Shown: piece by piece, positions 55,092 to 61,005 of the stretch
How positions within the stretch are numbered: position 1 is the first letter of the stretch
Layout: the number at the start of each line of letters is the position of its first letter
Assembly: GCF_900105335.1 (NCBI RefSeq)
Contig: NZ_LT629770.1
Location: forward strand, 1,550,001-1,614,000
Direction: 5' to 3'
DNA: 64,000 bases
Source of the DNA: Microbacterium paraoxydans
GTDB lineage: Bacteria > Actinomycetota > Actinomycetes > Actinomycetales > Microbacteriaceae
Made by a program: the position numbers and the translations under genes
The notes under the pieces: generated by a model
What the model was told of the DNA's origin: nothing
Databases searched by the model: none
What the model saw: only the letters and a program-made list of their open reading frames with translations

Positions 55092-57004
55092 CCGTGCCGG
55101 AGACCCCGCTCACCCGTCCGCTGCGCACGATCCCGGCCTGGGCCGTGCTGCAGCGCCGGCTCTTCGCCGAGGTCGAGGAGGCCCGCCGCCTCTTCGGCGA
55201 CCGCTACACGCTGCCGGACGGCCGCCTCCGCGGCGTCGCCGAGTTCATCGACCGCGACGGCGTGGACGACCTGTACGAGCCCTTCTTCAACTGGCCCGCG
55301 TTCTATCTGCTCGGCGGCTCCGACGAGGTGCTCGCCGACGCCAAGCGGCACTGGGAGGGCGTGACCGTGCAGCTCGCCGACGCGGGCATGCTCACCGAGG
55401 AGTACGACAACGGCTACGACTGGTTCCATCAGGGCGAGTCGCTGCTGTTCCTCGCCGGCATCTGCGCCGCCGACCCGGCCGACACCGCGTTCGCCGCGCG
55501 TGCCGCCCGGTTCTCGGCCCTCTTCACCGACCCCGCGAAGGGCAACTACGACGCCGAGCGCAACATGATCCGCTCGCCGCACAACGGCGCTCTGGGTGCC
55601 CGCGAGGGGCTGGACGAGAAGATCGTGCCGTACACGGCCGACCGGGACGAGATGCGCCCCTACGGTCTGCCGCTGCACGGCCTGGACGGCATCGCCTCCT
55701 GGGACGACCTCGCCGACCCCGCCCACGCCCAGCGGATGGCGGAGGAGATGCAGCGCCGCGCGGCGGGTGACATCGCCGTGAACCTGGCTGCGACCTCCCT
55801 CGCCGCGAATCGCTGGCTCTACGACGGCGACGAGGAGACGGCCGCGTGGATCCGCCGGTACGTCGACGGCTGGCGCGCGCGGGCGGACGGGGGCCTGCTC
55901 CCCGACAACGTCGGCCCCGACGGCACCGTCGGCTCCCTCCACGACGGCCGCTGGTGGGGCGGACACTACGGCTGGGCCTGGCCGCACGGGCTGCACTCCG
56001 TCGGCATGAGCGCCCTGATCGGCGCGCTCAACCACGCGCTCGTCACCGGCGACGACGGCGCCCTCGACCTCGTGCGCACCATGCTCGACACCGTGCTCGC
56101 CGAGGCGCGCAGCGGCAGCGTCGCGGAGTCCACGTACAGCTTGCGCGGCGGGTGGATGGCCCGGCTCGGCGCCGCTGCCACCGAGCCCGCCCTGCTGGTC
56201 CCCTACCGCCACGGCGCGGACGGCTGGTTCGACTACGGTCCGCTGCAGCTCGACCTCCCCCTGTGGCTGTGGTGGTGGTCGCGACGCACGTCCGACCGGG
56301 AGCGGCTGGAGACGGCGATCGCCGGCCTCCCCTCCTCCGCCGACCTCGTCGCGCCGTTCCGCGACAAGGAGGAGGCGGGTCACGAGGCCGGCTGGTTCGC
56401 GTACCTCTCCGGCGACCTGCCCGATTATCCGGTGCGGGCGCTGGAGATGGCGCTCGGCCAGGTGGCACGTCGCGCCGCGATGATGCTCGCCGACGACCGC
56501 GATCCCGACGCCGCACACCTGCACTTCTGGCAGCGCGTGAATCCCGTGGTGACGGAGGTGCTGACGCAGCTCGTCGGCGGGGCGCCACAGGTGCTCTACA
56601 ACGGCGGACTCGGTTTCACGGCGCTCCGCTACGAGGACGTCGACCGCGCGCGGCCCGGACTCCCGGAGGACGTCGCCGCGCTCGTGCACCGCCTCGACGA
56701 CGACGGCATCGGCGTGCAGCTCGTGAACACCTCTGCCGTGCACACCCGCACCGTGCGGCTGCGCGGCGGGCGCTTCGGCCTCGACCGGATCGTGCGGGTC
56801 ACGGCGACCGGCGAGGAGCCCGGCTTCTGGCCCGGCGCCTCGGGCACCTACACGGCCCCGGACGCCCCGACCGTCACCACGACCTTCGACGTGGACGACG
56901 ACCTCGTGGTGACCCTGCCCCCGGCGCACAGCGCCGATCTCGACCTGACCATCGCGCGTGCGACCGGCTCGCCGCGCCACCTGTTCCCTGAAGGAGACGC
57001 ATGA
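55088..57004 (+). CDS. 638-residue protein of unrecognised family, helical-toroid appearance
   Basis: Starts at ATG 55088 overlapping the permease stop, and overlaps the RraA-like gene by 4 nt. There is no signal peptide. Conserved-looking segments are W-F-H-Q-G-E-S-L-L-F-L, W-W-G-G-H-Y-G-W-A-W-P-H-G-L-H-S, and D-L-P-L-W-L-W-W-W-S, rich in Trp/His/Gly as in alpha/alpha-toroid glycoside hydrolases and lyases. The C-terminal ~100 residues are beta-rich. I cannot assign a family; cytoplasmic cleavage of an imported oligosaccharide would suit the context. Confidence 0.6.
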   Translation: MTVPETPLTRPLRTIPAWAVLQRRLFAEVEEARRLFGDRYTLPDGRLRGVAEFIDRDGVDDLYEPFFNWPAFYLLGGSDEVLADAKRHWEGVTVQLADAGMLTEEYDNGYDWFHQGESLLFLAGICAADPADTAFAARAARFSALFTDPAKGNYDAERNMIRSPHNGALGAREGLDEKIVPYTADRDEMRPYGLPLHGLDGIASWDDLADPAHAQRMAEEMQRRAAGDIAVNLAATSLAANRWLYDGDEETAAWIRRYVDGWRARADGGLLPDNVGPDGTVGSLHDGRWWGGHYGWAWPHGLHSVGMSALIGALNHALVTGDDGALDLVRTMLDTVLAEARSGSVAESTYSLRGGWMARLGAAATEPALLVPYRHGADGWFDYGPLQLDLPLWLWWWSRRTSDRERLETAIAGLPSSADLVAPFRDKEEAGHEAGWFAYLSGDLPDYPVRALEMALGQVARRAAMMLADDRDPDAAHLHFWQRVNPVVTEVLTQLVGGAPQVLYNGGLGFTALRYEDVDRARPGLPEDVAALVHRLDDDGIGVQLVNTSAVHTRTVRLRGGRFGLDRIVRVTATGEEPGFWPGASGTYTAPDAPTVTTTFDVDDDLVVTLPPAHSADLDLTIARATGSPRHLFPEGDA

Positions 57005-57783
57005 GCGCCGATCTGATCCGACCCGACTTCGCCCTGCCCGTGCGGGGTGGGGCCTACCAGCGGCCCTCGCCCGAGGTGGTCGAGTCCTTCGACGCGATCT
57101 CCTCCGCCACCGCGTGCGCCAAGCTGCACGGACTCGGGATCCGCCGCAGCTACATCGACGGACCGGAGCCGCTGAGCCTCGGCCAGCGCGTCGTCGGCTC
57201 GGCGCTGACCCTGCAGTTCATGCCGCAGCGCGAGGACATGGCCTCGGGCGACGGCCAGGAGTACGCCGAGCGGCACACCGCCCTGTGGCACGTGCTCGAG
57301 GCCGTGCAACCCGGCGACGTGCTGGTGATTCAGGCGTACGGCAGCCGGTTCTCCGGGTGCATCGGCGACATCCTCGCGCGCTACTTCGCGCGCAAGGGGG
57401 GCGCGGGGATCGTCGTGGACGGCCGCATCCGCGACGCCGGCCGCATCCGCGAGCTCGGGATCCCGGTGTGGTCGACGGGCACGACCCCGCACTACGCCTC
57501 GCAGTCGGAGCTGGTGCCGTGGGCCTACGACGTGCCCGTCGCGGTGGGCGGGGCCCTGTGCATGCCGGGCGACCTCGTGGTCGCGGACGACGACGGCCCT
57601 GTCGTGGTGCCGCAGGCCATGGCGCCGCGGGTCGTGGACGACGCGCGCGATCATGAGGAGTGGGAGGTGTTCAGCCGCCGCCGTCTCGACGAGGGCGCAC
57701 GCCTGAGCGACTACTACCCGTTGACCCCCGACAGCCGCGAGGAGTACGAGGCATGGCGTTCCGTCCAGAGCTCCGTCCGCTGA
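57001..57783 (+). CDS. RraA-like protein / HMG-type aldolase
   Basis: A 260-residue RraA-family protein. The block G-S-R-F-S-G-C-I-G-D-I-L, followed by A-G-I-V-V-D-G-R-I-R-D-A, contains the D-G-x-x-R-D active-site signature of the 4-hydroxy-4-methyl-2-oxoglutarate aldolase group. Family members cleave hydroxy-keto acids or act as RNase E inhibitors. In this sugar operon an aldolase role on a 2-keto-3-deoxy sugar acid is more plausible. It overlaps the next gene by 31 nt. Confidence 0.82.
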   Translation: MSADLIRPDFALPVRGGAYQRPSPEVVESFDAISSATACAKLHGLGIRRSYIDGPEPLSLGQRVVGSALTLQFMPQREDMASGDGQEYAERHTALWHVLEAVQPGDVLVIQAYGSRFSGCIGDILARYFARKGGAGIVVDGRIRDAGRIRELGIPVWSTGTTPHYASQSELVPWAYDVPVAVGGALCMPGDLVVADDDGPVVVPQAMAPRVVDDARDHEEWEVFSRRRLDEGARLSDYYPLTPDSREEYEAWRSVQSSVR

Positions 57784-58697
57784 ATCCCGAGGTCGCCGCG
57801 CGCGACGACGTCGGACTGGGGTGCGCGCCGATCGGCAACCTCTTCGCCCCCGTGCCTGACGGCGACGCGGTGGCGACCGTGCAGGCCGCGCTCGCCCGCG
57901 ATGTCCGTTTCTTCGACACCGCACCGCTGTACGGCTCGGGCGAGAGCGAGCGGAAGCTCGGCCTCGCCCTGCGCGGCGTACCTCGGGACGACTACGTGAT
58001 CGCGACGAAGGTCGGCCGGGTGCTGGTCGATGCGGACGGCCGCCCCGTCGCGGGCGCCGCGAGCGGGCACGACTCCGTCGTCGACCTCAGCAGGGACGGC
58101 GTGCGGAGGAGCCTCGACGGCAGCCTCGCCCGGCTGGGTGTCGATCGCGTGGACGTGCTGCACCTGCACGACCCCCTGGACGTGGAGGCGGCGTTCGCGA
58201 CGGCGCTTCCGGCCCTCGTCGAACTGCGCGACGAAGGGGTGGTGCGCGCGATCAGCGTGGGGCTGGGACGGCTCGACCCCCTGGAGCGCTACGTCGCCGA
58301 GGCGCCGCTCGACGTGGTGATGGAGGCCGGTCGGCTCACGCTGCTCGACCGCACCGCCCTGGACCGGTTGCTGCCGACCGCGGCGGCCCGCGGCATCGGG
58401 GTGCTCGCGGCCGCGGTGTTCAACTCCGGCATCCTCGTCGACCCGGTCGGCTCCCCCTTCTTCGAGTACAAGCCGGCACCCCCGGAGCTCCGAGAGCGGG
58501 CACAGCGCCTGCAGGCCGTCTGCGCCTCGTACGGCGTGCACCTCGCGGACGCCGCGGTGCAGTTCCCGCTGCGGCAGGGCGCGGATGCGGTGGTCGTCGG
58601 GGCGCGGACCCCCGCCGAGGTGGACGCGTTCGTGGACGGCCTCGACGCCGCGCTGCCCGCCGCGCTGTGGGACGCCCTCGATGCGGAGGCCGCATGA
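57753..58697 (+). CDS. aldo/keto reductase, probable aldose 1-dehydrogenase
   Basis: A 314-residue AKR. The catalytic tetrad is intact: Asp55 and Tyr60 in F-F-D-T-A-P-L-Y-G-S-G, Lys86 in A-T-K-V-G, and His139 in L-H-L-H-D-P. The G-S-G-E-S-E-R-K-L-G-L-A-L pattern resembles L-fucose/D-threo-aldose 1-dehydrogenases and pyridoxal 4-dehydrogenase. The ATG 57753 lies inside the upstream gene behind a GAGG-type Shine-Dalgarno. It could oxidise the sugar to a lactone for the hydrolase that follows. Confidence 0.85.
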   Translation: MAFRPELRPLNPEVAARDDVGLGCAPIGNLFAPVPDGDAVATVQAALARDVRFFDTAPLYGSGESERKLGLALRGVPRDDYVIATKVGRVLVDADGRPVAGAASGHDSVVDLSRDGVRRSLDGSLARLGVDRVDVLHLHDPLDVEAAFATALPALVELRDEGVVRAISVGLGRLDPLERYVAEAPLDVVMEAGRLTLLDRTALDRLLPTAAARGIGVLAAAVFNSGILVDPVGSPFFEYKPAPPELRERAQRLQAVCASYGVHLADAAVQFPLRQGADAVVVGARTPAEVDAFVDGLDAALPAALWDALDAEAA

Positions 58698-58718
58698 CCG
58701 CGCGACCCGGGAGCTGAC

Positions 58719-59528
58719 GTGCGGATCGTCGACGCCCATGTGCACGTCTGGGATGCGGACGCCGTGCCGATCCCGTGGTTCCGCGACGACCTCGGGCTCC
58801 CCCGGCAGGCCGCGGCCGCTCGTCTCGGACGGGAGCTGGCCGACGCCGGCGTCTCCTCCGCCATCGCCGTGCAGGCGGCGGACTCGGTGGCGGAGTCGGA
58901 GTGGCTGACCGCGACCGCCGCCCGGGACCCGTTCCTGCGGCGCGTGGTGCTGCAGTACACCCCCGCGCCGGGACGAGCCGCCGGCGCCACGGCGGTCGCG
59001 TTCTCTCCCGCCGTGGTCGGCGTGCGCGCCGCGGTGCCGCAGTTCGCCGCGGATCTCTCGGATGTGGACGGCCTCGACGCCCTCGCCGCCCACCTCGGCG
59101 CGACCTCCCGCACCCTCGAACTGCTCATCCGCCCTGACCAGCTGCCCGCCGCCGCCGCCCTGTCCCGACGGCACCCCGACACCGCGATCGTCGTCTGCCA
59201 CCTCGGCCTCGGCGCCCGGACGGCCGATGGCGCATGGCTCTCCGCCCTCACCGAGGCCGCGTCGGCTCCGGGGGTGTCGGCGAAGGTCTCCGGGCTCGAC
59301 CTCACGGCGCGCGGGGCGGACGAGTCGCGGGAACTGCTGCGCTCCGCTTTCGCCCTCTTCGGCGCGGATCGACTGATGTACGGCAGCGACTGGCCGATGT
59401 CCACGCGGACCACGACCTACGGGGAGGTTCTCGCCGCGACCCGGCAGGCTCTTCCTCCGCTCTCCGCTGCCGAGGCTCGAGCATTCTGGTCCGGCACCGC
59501 CGACCGCCTCTCCCCCTTCACCGCGTAG
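58719..59528 (+). CDS. amidohydrolase-family lactonase (fuconolactonase-like)
   Basis: A 269-residue amidohydrolase_2 protein. The metal-binding D-A-H-V-H-V-W-D is at residues 5-12, and the metal/nucleophile Asp lies in L-M-Y-G-S-D-W-P-M. The group includes L-fucono-1,5-lactonase and 2-pyrone-4,6-dicarboxylate lactonase. Following an aldose dehydrogenase by 21 nt, it probably opens the sugar lactone. The start is GTG 58719. It is the last gene of the operon. Confidence 0.85.
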   Translation: MRIVDAHVHVWDADAVPIPWFRDDLGLPRQAAAARLGRELADAGVSSAIAVQAADSVAESEWLTATAARDPFLRRVVLQYTPAPGRAAGATAVAFSPAVVGVRAAVPQFAADLSDVDGLDALAAHLGATSRTLELLIRPDQLPAAAALSRRHPDTAIVVCHLGLGARTADGAWLSALTEAASAPGVSAKVSGLDLTARGADESRELLRSAFALFGADRLMYGSDWPMSTRTTTYGEVLAATRQALPPLSAAEARAFWSGTADRLSPFTA

Positions 59529-59533
59529 CCCCC

Positions 59534-59708
59534 GTCGCAGTTTCGCCCCGAGGTCGCAGGGATTCCGGGGATGGATGTGACCGCGTGCCGAATCTGCGAC
59601 CTCGCGCCGGAACACCCCATCCCGGAAGCAGAGTCGCGTCCCGTCGCGGATTCGCACCGCGTCGCAGGGACTCCGGCCAGCCATGCGACCTCGGTGCGAA
59701 ACTGCGAC
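59534..59708. repeat. family E: two palindromes GTCGCAG(T/A)TTCG / CGAA(A/T)CTGCGAC
   Basis: E1: GTCGCAGTTTCG (59534-59545) pairs CGAATCTGCGAC (59589-59600) at 11 of 12 positions. E2: GTCGCGGATTCGCACCG (59643-59659) pairs CGGTGCGAAACTGCGAC (59692-59708) at 15 of 17. Both hold an inner GTCGCAGGGA-nTCCGG block. They fill the gap between convergent genes and could act as terminators. Confidence 0.75.
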
Positions 59709-59729
59709 CTTGCGCGGCGGGAAGCGGGG

Positions 59730-60380
59730 TCAGTCGAGGAGGGTGCCGGCAGCGTGGGCGCGGAACAGGGCGGACGCGGCCTCTTCGTCACCGGCCTCCA
59801 GCGTGTCGAGCAGGCCCTTGTGCCAGTCCGCGACCTCGTGCCAGTCCCCCGTGAAGGTGGGGTCGCCGAGCACGTGCATGACGCGCAGGCTCGGCTCCAG
59901 GAGGTCCCACATGCGGGGGAGGTACACGTTGCCGCTGGCCTCGATCACCGCACGGTGGAAGGTGAAGTCGAGCTCGCGGAACCGGGCGAGGTCTTCCGCC
60001 TCAGCCGCCTCATGCATCTGCGCGATGAGGCCGACGAGCTCGGCCCGGCGAGCGGGGTCGAGCGCTCCGCAGGCCAGCCGTCCCGCCAGCCCCTCCAGCT
60101 CGACGCGCGCGACCTTCGCCTGCGCCGCCTCCTCCGCGGAGTAGCTCGCGACGAAGTTGCCCTGATGCCGCACGTGCGACACGAGCCCCTCGTGCGCGAG
60201 CCGCTTGAGGGCGTCGCGCACGGGCGCCTGGCTCACCTGCATCTGCCGGGCGAGCTGCGACTCCACGAGCTGCTCGCCGGGGGCCAGCGTCGAGTCCTTG
60301 ATCATCGCCTTGATGAGCGCGTAGATCTGATCCGACAGCAGTCCGCGCTGCAGTCCGGCCGTGCCGAGAGCATCCGTCAT
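59730..60380 (-). CDS. GntR-family (FCD) regulator of the ABC/sugar operon
   Basis: A 216-residue FadR-type regulator. A winged helix (Q-I-Y-A-L-I-K-A-M-I to V-S-Q-A-P-V-R-D-A-L-K-R-L) is followed by the FCD domain with conserved D/H residues (F-R-E-L-D-F-T-F-H-R-A-V-I, then H-K-G-L-L-D-T-L). I placed the start at ATG 60380 because TAGACT (60393-60388) is 7 nt upstream, a leaderless layout; an ATG two codons earlier is possible. Its promoter holds the operator also found before the ABC operon. Confidence 0.9.
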   Translation of the reverse strand: MTDALGTAGLQRGLLSDQIYALIKAMIKDSTLAPGEQLVESQLARQMQVSQAPVRDALKRLAHEGLVSHVRHQGNFVASYSAEEAAQAKVARVELEGLAGRLACGALDPARRAELVGLIAQMHEAAEAEDLARFRELDFTFHRAVIEASGNVYLPRMWDLLEPSLRVMHVLGDPTFTGDWHEVADWHKGLLDTLEAGDEEAASALFRAHAAGTLLD

Positions 60381-60393
60381 GACCATCAGTCTA

Positions 60394-60422
60394 CGTCCAT
60401 TATCGACTATCGCTAATGGACG
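60394..60422. promoter_or_regulatory. GntR operator in its own promoter
   Basis: CGTCCATTA (60394-60402) and TAATGGACG (60414-60422) are perfect 9-bp arms with an 11-nt spacer. The core ATTATCGACTATCGCTAAT (60399-60417) aligns with 51826-51843. On the minus strand it fills the 17-bp gap between TTAGCG (60416-60411) and TAGACT (60393-60388). Confidence 0.72.
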
Positions 60423-61005
60423 CGGCCGTGCGCCAGGCATCCGCGATGAGGGCGGATCCGCGGGGCGTCGGGTGCACCCCGTCCGGCGCGAGCTCGACGA
60501 CCGGATACTGCTCCGTCGCCGCCGTGAACACCTCGTGCAGGGGCACGAACGCCGCCCCGTGCTCCGCGGCGAGAGCCCGCACCGCCGCCCGCTTCCCGTC
60601 GAGGTCGTCGAGCCATGCGTGCTGCTCCTCCGTCACCGGGAGGAAGTACGGCTCCATGAGGATCAGCCGCGGGGCGTGCGCGGCCACCGCGCGGCCGAGG
60701 AGGTCGCCGAGCGTGGCGGCGAACTCCTCGGCCGAGGTCGGGTCGTCGCTGTCGAACCGTCGCCACATGTCGTTCACGCCGACGTACACGGTCAGCAGCT
60801 CCGGCGCCGTCGGGAGCAGCTCCGCGTCCCACCGCGCGGCCAGGTCGCGGGCGCGGTCCCCCGCGACCCCGAGGTTGCGGACCGTGGCCCCAGCGGCCTG
60901 CAGCTCGGGGGCGAGGAGCGACACATAGCCGTCCCCGAAAGACTCCGGGTCGGAGCGATCGCGCCCCGCGTCGGTGATCGAGTCTCCGATGAAGGTCACC
61001 CGCAT
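60400..61005 (-). CDS. SGNH/GDSL hydrolase
   Basis: A 201-residue SGNH esterase. Block I F-I-G-D-S-I-T-D-A-G has the nucleophile Ser9. Block III V-Y-V-G-V-N-D-M-W has the catalytic Asn, and D-G-V-H-P-T the Asp-His pair. It has no signal peptide. Its start lies inside the end of the beta-helix gene (10-nt overlap) and its stop lies inside the GntR operator. It may deacylate or deacetylate a sugar from the same glycan. Confidence 0.87.
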   Translation of the reverse strand: MRVTFIGDSITDAGRDRSDPESFGDGYVSLLAPELQAAGATVRNLGVAGDRARDLAARWDAELLPTAPELLTVYVGVNDMWRRFDSDDPTSAEEFAATLGDLLGRAVAAHAPRLILMEPYFLPVTEEQHAWLDDLDGKRAAVRALAAEHGAAFVPLHEVFTAATEQYPVVELAPDGVHPTPRGSALIADAWRTAASISDSR

